Shown: in pieces, positions 8,790-17,945 of the stretch
How the letters are laid out: every line of letters starts with the position of its first letter
How positions within the stretch are numbered: the stretch's first letter is position 1
DNA from: Rikenellaceae bacterium
GTDB taxonomy: Bacteria > Bacteroidota > Bacteroidia > Bacteroidales > Rikenellaceae
NCBI GenBank assembly: GCA_015060065.1
Contig: SUZF01000001.1
Span: 88,837-152,836, forward strand
Length of the DNA: 64,000 nucleotides
Direction of reading: 5' to 3'
Notes under the pieces: generated by a model
Told to the model about the DNA's origin: nothing
Databases searched by the model: none
What the model saw: only the letters and a program-made list of their open reading frames with translations
Program-made: the position numbers and the translations under genes

Positions 8790-9818
8790 TTAGAGCAGGG
8801 TTACACCTTCGCCCTCGACCACGCGACCGATAACCGACGCCTTCAAGCCATTGCGAGCAAGAATCTCCAACGCCTTATCGGCCTCCGACTCGTCGAGTGC
8901 GATGACCATACCCACACCCATATTGAAGATGTTGAACATCTCGCGGTGTGCAATCTTGCCATACTTTTCGAGGAAGGCAAAGACGGGCAGAATCTCCCAC
9001 GACCCCTCCTTAACCTCGACACCCTGACCCTCGCGCAGAATTCGCGGAATGTTCTCGTCAAAACCACCACCGGTAATGTGGCTGATGCCGTGGACATCAC
9101 ATCCGCGCACAACCTCCAACACCTGCTTAACATAGATTTGGGTCGGAGTGAGCAGCACTTCGCCCAGCATCTTCTCGGCGTGGAGTTCGGGATAGACCCT
9201 CTTCAAGTCGAGCGCGTTGTCCGAAACAACCTTACGCACCAGCGAGAAACCGTTGGAGTGAACACCGCTCGATGCCACACCAACCAACACGTCGCCCACC
9301 TTGACCTTCGTGCCGTCGATAAGTTTCTTGCGCTCGACAACACCACACGTAAAGCCTGCGATATCGTACTCGCCACCGCCATACATACCCGGCATCTCGG
9401 CAGTCTCGCCTCCGATAAGTGCGCAGCCCGCCTGACGGCAACCCTCGGCAACACCGCTGACGATAGCCTCAATCTTTGCCGGCTCGTTGTGACCCACAGC
9501 CACATAGTCCAAGAAGAACAACGGCTCGGCTCCCTGTGCCAACACGTCATTTACACACATCGCCACGGCATCGATACCGATGGTGTCGTGCTTGTCCATC
9601 TCAAATGCCAATTTGAGTTTGGTACCCACACCATCCGTACCGCTGACCAGCACCGGCTCCTCAACACCGAGTGCCGCCAAGTCGAACATACCGCCAAAAG
9701 CACCGATATTTCCCATTACGCCCGTGCGTGCTGTCGATGCAACGTGTTTCTTGATGCGCTTAACCACCTCGTAGCCCGCTTCGAGGTTTACGCCTGCCTT
9801 TTCATAACTCTCTGCCAT
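8790..9818 (-). CDS. purM: Phosphoribosylformylglycinamidine cyclo-ligase
   Basis: AIR synthetase closes the imidazole ring using ATP. The 342-residue protein has the family landmarks [63 protein letters not shown], the [14 protein letters not shown] segment and [13 protein letters not shown]. It is an ordinary full-length enzyme and lies 30 bases downstream of purF. No anomalies were seen. Confidence 0.97.
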   Translation of the reverse strand: MAESYEKAGVNLEAGYEVVKRIKKHVASTARTGVMGNIGAFGGMFDLAALGVEEPVLVSGTDGVGTKLKLAFEMDKHDTIGIDAVAMCVNDVLAQGAEPLFFLDYVAVGHNEPAKIEAIVSGVAEGCRQAGCALIGGETAEMPGMYGGGEYDIAGFTCGVVERKKLIDGTKVKVGDVLVGVASSGVHSNGFSLVRKVVSDNALDLKRVYPELHAEKMLGEVLLTPTQIYVKQVLEVVRGCDVHGISHITGGGFDENIPRILREGQGVEVKEGSWEILPVFAFLEKYGKIAHREMFNIFNMGVGMVIALDESEADKALEILARNGLKASVIGRVVEGEGVTLL

Positions 9819-9848
9819 ATCTTTTCTTTGTTTTTGTTTATATTCGAA

Positions 9849-11216
9849 TTAGAACTTATTTGCATCCTCGACCTTCTGGTAGATAGGTGTCGGATAGTCG
9901 CCATTGAAGCACGCCAGACACATATCGCAACGACCCGAAGCCGAGTGGAGCGTAGCGTCATACGAGAGGAATGCCAACGAGTCGGCACCGATAAGTCGGC
10001 ACGCCTCCTCAATAGAGTGATTTGCCAACATCAACTCGTCCAGAGTCGAGGTATCCACTCCATAGAAGCAGGGGTGGGTCATCGTCGGGCTCGCGATACG
10101 CACATGCACCTCCGTAGCACCCGCACTGCGCAACAAATCGACAATACGGCGCGACGTAGTTCCGCGAACTATCGAGTCATCGACCATCACAACCCTCTTG
10201 CCACTCACAATACTGCGCACTGCCGAGAGTTTCATCTTCACACCCAACTCGCGCAACTCCTGCGAGGGCTGGATAAAAGTTCGACCCACATATTTATTCT
10301 TGATAAGACCCATCTCGCAAGGCAGACCACTCGCCTCGCTATATCCCTGCGCAGCCGAGAGGCTCGAATCGGGAACTCCGATGACGATATCTGCATCGAC
10401 GGGCGACTCCTTATAGAGGCGACGACCCGACTCCTTGCGATAGGCATGTACGTTGCAACCCTCGATATCGCTATCGGGACGTGCAAAGTAGATATACTCC
10501 ATAGCGCACATCTTGCGATGTGTCTGCTCGGTATAGAACGACGAGCGCAAACCCTTATGGTCAATAGTTACAATCTCGCCCGGCTCGACATCGCGCATAA
10601 ACTCGGCACCCATGGTATCGAAGGCACAACTCTCACTCGCCACGACATAGCCCTCACCCAGACGACCTATCGACAACGGGTGCAAGCCATACTTATCGCG
10701 ACAGGCATAGATTCTGTTCTTGGTCATAATCAGAAAGGCAAAAGCACCTTCGAGCAGATTCAGAGCCGAGATTATCGAGTTGATACGCGGCTCCTCCGGG
10801 CTCTCCTTCTTGATGAGATGCGCCAGCAGTTCGCTGTCGGTCATCGAGTGGAAGAGCGAACCTTTACTTTCGAGTTCGGCACGCAGTTGTTTCGCATTGA
10901 CAATGTTTCCATTGTTTGCCACGGCGAAGTCGCCCGACCCGTGATGAAAGAAGAGAGGCTGGATATTATCGACACTGCGACTTGCTGCTCCCGTATAGAG
11001 AACGTGACCCACAGCCATATTTCCGCTCAACTCCTTCATCTTCGACTCGTTGAAGACCTCCGACACCAGTCCCTTACCGCGGTGACGGTGCATCTTGCCC
11101 TCCAAATCGACACTTACAATACCACAACCCTCCTGACCACGATGCTGCATCGTATGCAGACCATAGTAGATAAGCGATGCTGCCTGACCTACTCCATAAA
11201 CACCTAAAACACTCAT
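9849..11216 (-). CDS. purF: PurF-like amidophosphoribosyltransferase lacking glutaminase catalytic residues
   Basis: A 455-residue PurF homologue closest to the Bacillus type. The phosphoribosyltransferase half is intact: the PRPP motif VVMVDDSIVRGTTSRR, HPCFYGVDTST, and the iron-sulphur Cys positions MCAMEYIYF, HPCFYG and CDMCLACF. The N-terminal glutaminase half is not. Active PurF begins with a Cys (CGVFGI or CGIVGI) as nucleophile; here the first residues are MSVLGVYGV, with Met or Ser at that place. The GHVRYxT motif that binds glutamine reads GHVLYTG (residues 70-76), losing Arg and Thr; the NG pair (102-103) and Asp127 remain. The frame is open 30 codons upstream of this Met but contains no Cys. 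I infer an ammonia-dependent or partner-dependent enzyme. It sits between purL and purM. Confidence 0.88.
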   Translation of the reverse strand: MSVLGVYGVGQAASLIYYGLHTMQHRGQEGCGIVSVDLEGKMHRHRGKGLVSEVFNESKMKELSGNMAVGHVLYTGAASRSVDNIQPLFFHHGSGDFAVANNGNIVNAKQLRAELESKGSLFHSMTDSELLAHLIKKESPEEPRINSIISALNLLEGAFAFLIMTKNRIYACRDKYGLHPLSIGRLGEGYVVASESCAFDTMGAEFMRDVEPGEIVTIDHKGLRSSFYTEQTHRKMCAMEYIYFARPDSDIEGCNVHAYRKESGRRLYKESPVDADIVIGVPDSSLSAAQGYSEASGLPCEMGLIKNKYVGRTFIQPSQELRELGVKMKLSAVRSIVSGKRVVMVDDSIVRGTTSRRIVDLLRSAGATEVHVRIASPTMTHPCFYGVDTSTLDELMLANHSIEEACRLIGADSLAFLSYDATLHSASGRCDMCLACFNGDYPTPIYQKVEDANKF

Positions 11217-11247
11217 TTCTCTATAAACTTTTATAACTAACCTTTCT

Positions 11248-14200
11248 TTATTTCTCTCCACGGAAGTAACGTACTGCATTTCCGAAGAGGTCCTGAACCT
11301 TCTCACCGGCGATGTTCTTCATCAGGTACTCCTCGTAACGCTCCGTGTGACCCATCTTACCGAGGATGCGACCCGTCGGGTCGGTAATACCCTCGATTGC
11401 GTAGAACGAGCCATTCGGATTGTAGGGAGCCTCTGCCGTGGGCTGACCCTCCGCATCGCAATAGCGGAATGCCACCTGTCCATTACGGAAGAGTTGCTCG
11501 GCAAGTTCGGCACTAACCATAAACTTACCCTCTCCGTGGCTCACGGCTATCGAGTGCAGATCGCCTGCCTCGAAGCCTTTAAGCCAAGGCGAAGTGACGG
11601 CTTCAACACGCGTAGTAACCATCTGCGAGATGTGACGATTCACATCATTACGGAAGAGCGTGGGCGATGCCTCGGTAACCATTCCCAAACGACCATAAGG
11701 CAGCAGACCCGACTTAACGAGGGCTTGGAATCCGTTGCAGATACCCAGCACCAGACCACCTCTGTCGAGCAGAGAGTGGATAGCCTCGGTAATATCCTTA
11801 TTTCCCAACACCGAGCAGATAAACTTACCACTGCCGTCAGGCTCATCGCCTGCCGAGAAGCCTCCGCTCAATACGAAGATGTGGCACTTATCGATATATT
11901 GCTTCATCTCGGCAATAGACTCCGAGATGTCGTTTGCTGTAAGATTACGGAATACGCTCGTGGTAATCTCGGCACCCGCCTTGCGGAATGCACGTGCCGT
12001 ATCGTAGTCACAGTTCGTGCCGGGGAATACGGGCAGATATGCCACGGGATGCTCCACAGGCTCGCCCTCCCACTTCGCCATACGTACAGCCTCATTTGCA
12101 TACTCCGCCATCGGGGCTTTGTTGTTGCCCTTGTCGGGATAGACCGTAGTAAAACGCTCGGTATTTGCCTTGCGCAGCAGATCAAGAGGCATCTTTTCGC
12201 CATTGATAGTCAAAGCCGGCTCCTCGCAGGTGCGGCCGAGCAGAGTTGCATTCTCGAAGTCGAGCGGCTTGACGCTCTCGACCACAATCGAGCCATAAGC
12301 GTAATCAAAGAGCATCGACTCCGACATCCGGCACTCTGCACCGATGCGGTTACCAAACGACATCTTTGCCAAAGCCTCTGCAACACCACCAAAGCCCACG
12401 GCATAGCCCGAAACAACCGTTCCATCAGCAATAGCACCACTGACATAGCCATAATTCCTACGCAGTTGCTCCGTGTCGGGCATCATCGTTTCGAGCGGGG
12501 TGTGCTTTATGATATATATGTAGTTGCCTGCCTGCTTGAACTCCGGGCTGATGACACGCTTTGCATCCACGGTCGTAATGCCGAATGCCATAAGCATCGG
12601 CGGCACGTTCAACTCTCCGAAAGTTCCACTCATCGAGTCCTTACCTCCGATTGAGGCGAGTTTCAACTCCTCCTGCATCTTCAACGCACCAAGCAGAGCC
12701 GCCAAAGGCTTACCCCACGTTGTGCGGTCGGCAGTCATACGCTCGAAATACTCCTGATACGAGAAGCGCATATTATCAAACTCGGCACCCGCGGCCACAA
12801 CCTTCGTCACTGCCTCGATAACCGAGTATGCTGCTCCGTGATAGGGGCTCCACTCCGCAATGAAGGGGTTGTAACCGAATGCCATAATGCTGGCAGCATC
12901 GGTATAGCCCTTGCCTACGGGAATCTTCTGCACCGACACCTGCGTCTCGGTATCCTGTGTGCGACCACCGAAGGGCATCAGCACCGTCGAAGCACCAATG
13001 GTCGAGTCGAACATCTCGATAAGGCCTCGCTGCGACACTACATTCTTATCCGACAGATTCGTCACCATCTTCTCGGTCAGAGTCGCTCCCTCCAACTTGC
13101 GCTCAAAGGGGTTGCACTCCTCAACAGCAGCAATAGTTGCCTTCGCATAGTGGGGCGCACCCGCGCTATCGATAAAACTACGAGCCATATCGACAACCTT
13201 CTCGCCCTTGTTGAACATACGCATACGTGCCGTATCGGTCACATCAGCAACGTGTGTAACCTCGACATTCTCCTCGGCACAATATCTCTTAAACTCCTCG
13301 ACATCCTTCGGCTCGATAACCACCGACATACGCTCCTGCGACTCGCTGATTGCCAACTCCGTCGAGTTCAATCCGCTATACTTCGTAGGCACGCGGTCGA
13401 GATAGATATCCAGACCATCCGCCAACTCTCCGATAGCCACACTCACGCCACCGGCACCAAAGTCATTCGACTTCTTAATCAGGCGTGTAACCTCCGGGCG
13501 ACGGAACAGACGCGAGAGTTTGCGCTCTTCGGGAGCATTTCCCTTCTGCACCTCGCTACCACACTCTTCAAGCGATGTGGCGGTATGCTCCTTCGACGAG
13601 CCGGTCGCTCCACCGATACCGTCACGACCCGTGCGACCTCCGAGCAGCAGAACAACATCTCCCGCAGCGGGTCGCTCACGGCGCACATTCTCCGCCTTCA
13701 CAGCACCAACAACAGCACCGACCTCCAAACGCTTGGCGGTATATCCGTCGTGGAAAATCTCGCGCACGTGGGTTGTTGCAAGACCTATCTGGTTACCATA
13801 ACTCGAATATCCCGAAGCCGCCTTCGTACTGATTACACGCTGGGGCAATTTTCCTTCAAGGGTCTCATTTACGGGCTTATAGATGTCGCCGGCTCCCGTT
13901 ACACGCATAGCCTGATACACATAACTACGTCCCGACAGCGGGTCGCGAATCGCACCACCCAGACAGGTCGAAGCACCGCCAAACGGCTCAATCTCGGTCG
14001 GGTGGTTGTGGGTCTCGTTCTTGAACTGCAATAGCCACTTTTCGGGTTCGCCATCAACATCAATCGTAATAAAGATACTGCAAGCGTTATTCTCCTCACT
14101 CACTTCGAGGTCATCAAGAAATCCGTTCTTACGCAGATAACGCGCTCCGATTGTCGCCAAATCCATCAGGCAAACGCTCTTATGCTCGCGACCAAGGTCA

Positions 14201-14964
14201 CGTCGCATCTTCAAGTAGAGCGCAAGCGATGACTCAATCTCCTCCTTCACAAACGACTCCTCAACCTCGATATCATCCAGAACAGTCGTAAAGGTCGTAT
14301 GACGGCAGTGGTCGCTCCAATATGTATCCAGAATTCGCAACTCCGTCTCGTAAGGGTCGCGACCCTCCTCGCGGAAGTAACGAATAACCTCACGCAAGTC
14401 GTCGCCATTCATCGCAAGACCCATCTCGCGACAATACGCCTCGGCTCCACTCTCGTCCATCGAGGTAAATCCTTCAAGCACAGGCACCGCCTTCACAGGA
14501 GGATTCTCCATCATTCCGAGTTGTCCGAGATTCTTCTCGCGCGAATCGACCTTGTTGATTACATAGTGGCGGATGCGCTCCATATCCCCCTCCGACACTG
14601 TCGAATCGAAGACCATCAGGCGCGAACTGCGAATGCGGATATCTGCCGTAGGCTCGATAAGGCGAACACACTCCTCTGCCGAGGCAGCACGCTGGTCAAA
14701 CTGACCGGGCAGATACTCCACAGCGAGGTAACGTTTTCCCGCCAAATCACACTCATCGGTCACTGTATCCGTTACCTTCTCGCCAAAGACGCGATAGCGG
14801 CTCTCTTCGAGCAGTTCGGGCGTGAAGCCAAACAAATCATAAACATTTAACAGGCGCAACTCGCCCATCGCAAGACCCAGATGCTCGTTCAGTTCGTGGC
14901 GCATACTCTCCGCCTCGACACGATACAACGGGCGTTTTTCGACAAAAATACGATAGTTGTTCAT
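11248..14964 (-). CDS. purL: FGAM synthase, large single-chain form
   Basis: Phosphoribosylformylglycinamidine synthase, fourth step of the pathway, using glutamine and ATP. The 1238 residues match the large fused type (Gram-negative style) and not the small PurLQS type. Seen in order are a PurS-like N-terminus, the linker with YWSDHCRHTTF, ATP-binding halves with NETHNHPTEIEPFGGASTC and LGGRTGRDGIGG, MPFGGRTQDTETQ, and a C-terminal class I glutamine amidotransferase with PGTNCDYDTA, GICNGFQ (nucleophile Cys) and SHGEGKF (His). Unlike the PurF next door, its glutaminase site is complete. The stop lies 31 bases before purF. Confidence 0.97.
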   Translation of the reverse strand: MNNYRIFVEKRPLYRVEAESMRHELNEHLGLAMGELRLLNVYDLFGFTPELLEESRYRVFGEKVTDTVTDECDLAGKRYLAVEYLPGQFDQRAASAEECVRLIEPTADIRIRSSRLMVFDSTVSEGDMERIRHYVINKVDSREKNLGQLGMMENPPVKAVPVLEGFTSMDESGAEAYCREMGLAMNGDDLREVIRYFREEGRDPYETELRILDTYWSDHCRHTTFTTVLDDIEVEESFVKEEIESSLALYLKMRRDLGREHKSVCLMDLATIGARYLRKNGFLDDLEVSEENNACSIFITIDVDGEPEKWLLQFKNETHNHPTEIEPFGGASTCLGGAIRDPLSGRSYVYQAMRVTGAGDIYKPVNETLEGKLPQRVISTKAASGYSSYGNQIGLATTHVREIFHDGYTAKRLEVGAVVGAVKAENVRRERPAAGDVVLLLGGRTGRDGIGGATGSSKEHTATSLEECGSEVQKGNAPEERKLSRLFRRPEVTRLIKKSNDFGAGGVSVAIGELADGLDIYLDRVPTKYSGLNSTELAISESQERMSVVIEPKDVEEFKRYCAEENVEVTHVADVTDTARMRMFNKGEKVVDMARSFIDSAGAPHYAKATIAAVEECNPFERKLEGATLTEKMVTNLSDKNVVSQRGLIEMFDSTIGASTVLMPFGGRTQDTETQVSVQKIPVGKGYTDAASIMAFGYNPFIAEWSPYHGAAYSVIEAVTKVVAAGAEFDNMRFSYQEYFERMTADRTTWGKPLAALLGALKMQEELKLASIGGKDSMSGTFGELNVPPMLMAFGITTVDAKRVISPEFKQAGNYIYIIKHTPLETMMPDTEQLRRNYGYVSGAIADGTVVSGYAVGFGGVAEALAKMSFGNRIGAECRMSESMLFDYAYGSIVVESVKPLDFENATLLGRTCEEPALTINGEKMPLDLLRKANTERFTTVYPDKGNNKAPMAEYANEAVRMAKWEGEPVEHPVAYLPVFPGTNCDYDTARAFRKAGAEITTSVFRNLTANDISESIAEMKQYIDKCHIFVLSGGFSAGDEPDGSGKFICSVLGNKDITEAIHSLLDRGGLVLGICNGFQALVKSGLLPYGRLGMVTEASPTLFRNDVNRHISQMVTTRVEAVTSPWLKGFEAGDLHSIAVSHGEGKFMVSAELAEQLFRNGQVAFRYCDAEGQPTAEAPYNPNGSFYAIEGITDPTGRILGKMGHTERYEEYLMKNIAGEKVQDLFGNAVRYFRGEK

Positions 14965-14994
14965 ATTGTGATTCTTTCTTCTATTTCTGCTTGA

Positions 14995-15468
14995 TTATAT
15001 CTCAACCTTCAACACAGCCTCGGTCTGCTTTGCTCGGAACTCCTCCAACTTTGCCGCGAGGTCTGCATCGTGTAGCGCGAGCATCGACACCGCATAGAGA
15101 GCAGCATTCTTCGAGCCGTCAATAGCCATCGTCGCCACGGGAATACCCGACGGCATCTGCACAATTGACAGGAGTGAATCCAAACCACCCAGAGCCTTCG
15201 AGCGTACCGGCACACCGATTACGGGCAACGTCGTCATCGCTGCAATCACACCCGGAAGGTGTGCAGCACCACCCGCACCGGCAATGATTACACTCAACCC
15301 ACGCTCACGCGCTCCCTTTGTCCATTCGGCAAGAGCGTCGGGCGCACGATGCGCACTGATTACTCGTTTTTCGTACTCGATTCCGAACTGTTCCAATGTC
15401 TTCATGGCTCCCGACATCACTTCGAGGTCGCTCGCCGAACCCATGATAATACCAACTTTGAAAGTCAT
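14995..15468 (-). CDS. purE: N5-carboxyaminoimidazole ribonucleotide mutase, class I
   Basis: A 157-residue protein that rearranges N5-CAIR to CAIR. It has [10 protein letters not shown], the catalytic [24 protein letters not shown] and [22 protein letters not shown]. It reads as class I, which needs PurK; purK, purC and purB are not in this window. It is the first gene of the purine cluster, 30 bases upstream of purL, and lies behind a leader of about 245 bases with strong secondary structure. Confidence 0.96.
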   Translation of the reverse strand: MTFKVGIIMGSASDLEVMSGAMKTLEQFGIEYEKRVISAHRAPDALAEWTKGARERGLSVIIAGAGGAAHLPGVIAAMTTLPVIGVPVRSKALGGLDSLLSIVQMPSGIPVATMAIDGSKNAALYAVSMLALHDADLAAKLEEFRAKQTEAVLKVEI

Positions 15469-15715
15469 AAATATAGTTTTTAATTTGTCTGTATTTCAAA
15501 CCGAGAGCCGCCACGACACGATGTGTCGCAGCGGCTCTGTATTTACGTTTAACTCTGATGCTGACGCTGTTGGCGCATTTTTCGGCACTCTGACAACAAG
15601 CCCGACAAGCCCCACTGCTTTCGTGAAGGCAGATGACCGACCGATACTATGTGGTTCGAAAAATACACGTCTGCAACTCTGTTGGGTTATTTCCCGAAGA
15701 AAACTCCGGAAAAGC
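15469..15715 (-). promoter_or_regulatory. Long structured leader of the purine operon
   Basis: Minus-strand TATTTTTG near 15721-15728 matches the -7 box, so the transcript probably starts close to 15714 and leaves about 245 untranslated bases before purE. A very stable hairpin occupies roughly 15501-15538 (GAGCCGC and CGACAC arms, 3-base loop) with no T-run after it. A second small stem (CTGC/GCAG) lies near 15619-15636. I could not match it to a known riboswitch; the ZTP (pfl) core is not present. Regulation by purines is inference from position only. Confidence 0.45.
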
Positions 15716-15902
15716 GATACAAAAATACGCTCTTTTTTTTACAAAAAAAAGCCGTTACCGAGATTTTATTTCAAATTTATCAACAAAAATATTTGAGTTA
15801 TTCTCCTTCGGGCAAAAGAGTGTTTTTCTATCGATTTACCTACAAAAAATTACCTTTTGAGTATGTTAAGATTTCTTTTTGCACGAAAATCTGTCGAAAA
15901 GT

Positions 15903-15933
15903 TTTGCAAAAAGTAATAAAAAGGCTACTTTTG
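15903..15933 (+). promoter_or_regulatory. Promoter of glpD-like gene
   Basis: TTTG at 15903-15906 and TACTTTTG at 15926-15933, spaced by 19 bp, are an exact fit to the Bacteroidota -33/-7 promoter. A start near 15940 gives a leader of about 70 bases. The stretch 15734-15902 between the divergent purE and glpD promoters is AT-rich and holds nothing else I recognise. Confidence 0.75.
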
Positions 15934-16010
15934 CGGTAATAATTGACCATTTTAATAATGGTCACCTCTCACTTCGAAAGGAGAAACAACAAAATATATC
16001 ACAAACAATT

Positions 16011-17579
16011 ATGAAAAGAGATCTCTTAATTGAACAAATCGCCGATGCGAACAAGGTTTGGGACGTTGTCGTTGTCGGTGGCGGTGCAACCGGTCTGGGA
16101 TGTGCCGTAGATGCAGCAATGCGTGGTTTCAGCGTGGCTCTCTTCGAGCAGAATGACTTTGCAAAGTGTACTTCGAGCCGCAGCACCAAACTCGTTCATG
16201 GTGGCGTGCGCTACCTCCAAAAGGGTGATGTTGCCCTCGTGCGTGAGGCTCTGCATGAGCGCGGTCGTCTGCGTCGTAACGCTCCCCACCTCGTAAAGAA
16301 TCAGTCATTCCTCATCTCGAACTACTCGTGGTTTGACAACTTCCTCTACACCTGCGGTTTGACGGTTTATGATATGCTCTCGTGGGGTGGTCTCGGACTC
16401 GGTCGCTCGTACTTCATCCCGAAGGGAAAGGTTAAGAAGTATCTGCCCAAAATCAAGCACGAAGGCTTGAAGGGTGGCGTTATCTATCGCGATGGTCAGT
16501 TTGACGATGCTCGTTTGGCAATCAACCTCGCACAGACCACTGCCGAGCATGGCGGTTGCCCCATCAACCAGATGACCGTGAAGTCGATGTTGCACGATGC
16601 ACAGGGCAAGGCTGCCGGTGTGGTTGTTGTCGATAACGAGAGTGGCAAGGAGTACACCGTGAAGGCAAAGGCTGTTATCAACGCAGCAGGTTGCTTTGTG
16701 GATGATATTATGAAGATGGACTCGGACAGCCATACCAAGATGGTCGTACCGAGCCAGGGTGTTCACATCGTTCTGGATATGAAGTTCTTGCAGAGCGACT
16801 ACGCAATTATGGTTCCCAAGACTTCGGATGGCCGCGTACTCTTCGCAGTGCCTTGGCACGGCAGAGTCGTTGTCGGCACTACCGACATTGTTCGCGAGAC
16901 TCCCGAAATGGAGCCGCGTCCGCTCGAAGAGGAGATTGACTTCATCCTCAACACCGCTGCGCTCTATATGAATCCCGCACCGACCCGCAAGGATATCCTC
17001 TCGGTATTCGCAGGTCAGCGTCCTCTTGCAGCACCCAAAAAGGAGGGCAAGAGCACCAAGGAGATTTCGCGTAGCCACAAGGTTTTGGTTTCGGAGAACA
17101 ACCTCATCACCATCACCGGAGGTAAATGGACAACACACCGTCGTATGGCACAGGACACCATCGACAAGGCTATTGCTCTCGGCCTGCTGCCGAAGGCTAA
17201 ATGCCAGACTTACAACTACAAAGTTCACGGCTGGCGTCCGAATCCCAACCTCGATGACCACATGTACGTTTATGGTAGCGACCAAGAGGCTATTCTCGCT
17301 CTCGCGAAGGAGAATCCCGCATTTGGCGAGAAGTTGTCGGAGAAGTTCGACTACACGGTAGCCGAGGTTGTTTGGGCAGTTCGCGAGGAGATGGCCCGCA
17401 ATGTGGATGACGTTTTGGCTCGTCGTGTTCGTATGCTCTACGTTGATGCACGCGAGGCTTCGGCTGTGGCTCCGAAGGTTGCAGCGGTTATGGCTGCCGA
17501 ACTGGGCAAAGACCAGAAGTGGATTGACGAGCAGGTGGCTGCATTCCAAGAGATTGCATCGCACTACTATCTCGACTAA
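16011..17579 (+). CDS. glpD: FAD-dependent glycerol-3-phosphate dehydrogenase
   Basis: Oxidises glycerol-3-phosphate to dihydroxyacetone phosphate at the membrane, passing electrons to quinone. The 522-residue protein starts with MKRDLLIEQ, followed by the FAD motif VVVVGGGATGLGCAVDAAMRG and the family signature TSSRSTKLVHGGVRYLQ. It then has the ITGGKWTTHRRMAQD segment and a C-terminal helical DAO_C domain. I took the internal Met because the longer frame has no support and a consensus promoter lies about 80 bases upstream of this Met. It stands alone on the plus strand, divergent from the purine operon. Menaquinone genes elsewhere in the window would supply its electron acceptor. Confidence 0.92.
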   Translation: MKRDLLIEQIADANKVWDVVVVGGGATGLGCAVDAAMRGFSVALFEQNDFAKCTSSRSTKLVHGGVRYLQKGDVALVREALHERGRLRRNAPHLVKNQSFLISNYSWFDNFLYTCGLTVYDMLSWGGLGLGRSYFIPKGKVKKYLPKIKHEGLKGGVIYRDGQFDDARLAINLAQTTAEHGGCPINQMTVKSMLHDAQGKAAGVVVVDNESGKEYTVKAKAVINAAGCFVDDIMKMDSDSHTKMVVPSQGVHIVLDMKFLQSDYAIMVPKTSDGRVLFAVPWHGRVVVGTTDIVRETPEMEPRPLEEEIDFILNTAALYMNPAPTRKDILSVFAGQRPLAAPKKEGKSTKEISRSHKVLVSENNLITITGGKWTTHRRMAQDTIDKAIALGLLPKAKCQTYNYKVHGWRPNPNLDDHMYVYGSDQEAILALAKENPAFGEKLSEKFDYTVAEVVWAVREEMARNVDDVLARRVRMLYVDAREASAVAPKVAAVMAAELGKDQKWIDEQVAAFQEIASHYYLD

Positions 17580-17602
17580 TCGATTGACCGATTGTTTTCA
17601 GA

Positions 17603-17642
17603 ACGAGCCTGTACAGAGAGTTGTGCAGGCTCGTCTATTTTT
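17603..17642 (+). terminator. Terminator of glpD
   Basis: ACGAGCCTG and the following AC pair with GT and CAGGCTCGT (hairpin 17603-17634), followed by CTATTTTT. It lies 24 bases after the glpD stop. Confidence 0.8.
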
Positions 17643-17684
17643 GTGATTTGCTCAAAGGGTCAGGTGGTGTGTTGCCAAAAATCA

Positions 17685-17709
17685 GAGCCTGCTCACATTG
17701 AGCAGGCTC
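17685..17709 (-). terminator. Terminator of the sigma factor transcript
   Basis: A perfect 10-bp stem GAGCCTGCTC / GAGCAGGCTC with a 5-base loop. On the minus strand it is followed by TGATTTTT. It lies after the small open frame at 17737-17868 and therefore closes the sigma-factor transcript. Confidence 0.7.
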
Positions 17710-17736
17710 CTCCCCTTAAAAATTAACCCTAAATTG

Positions 17737-17868
17737 CTAACTCCGAAGAATCTCTCCGAGACGGGCATCCAAGAACAACAGTTCGTGGTCGCCACATATC
17801 ACCTTCGAGAAAAGCAGTTCTTCATCGCTAACAGAACATAATAAATCATTTGCGTCAAACTCTCCCAT
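17737..17868 (-). CDS. Possible 43-residue small protein downstream of ECF sigma factor
   Basis: Not recognised. An ATG-initiated frame of 43 codons between the sigma-factor stop (77 bases upstream) and a terminator hairpin (27 bases downstream). The product begins MGEFDANDLL, contains SDEELLFSKV and ends GEILRS; it is acidic and rich in Leu, with no signal peptide or membrane segment. The argument for a gene is position: it fills the space between the sigma gene and the terminator on the same strand. No clear ribosome binding site is visible, but Bacteroidota often lack one. It could also be a chance frame in a 3' UTR. Confidence 0.4.
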   Translation of the reverse strand: MGEFDANDLLCSVSDEELLFSKVICGDHELLFLDARLGEILRS

Positions 17869-17945
17869 AGGCACTCGTTGTATTTGTTTTTCTAACCTAC
17901 AAACGCATCCTCTCGTGGGATTATTGCCTATGGCTTACAAAAATT

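Noticed and set aside
8742..11207. An 821-codon open frame on the plus strand across purM and purF
   Set aside because: It lies exactly antisense to two clear purine genes, is rich in His, Arg, Thr and Leu in the way of reversed codons, and has no recognisable motif. Similar long antisense frames at 138-2036, 5296-6648, 6657-8138, 12838-14034, 28000-29385 and 46331-47914 were left out for the same reason.
15469..15715. ZTP (pfl) or other purine riboswitch upstream of purE
   Set aside because: The position is right for one, but I cannot find the conserved core or pseudoknot of the ZTP class or of the guanine/adenine or PRPP classes. It is kept only as an unassigned structured leader.
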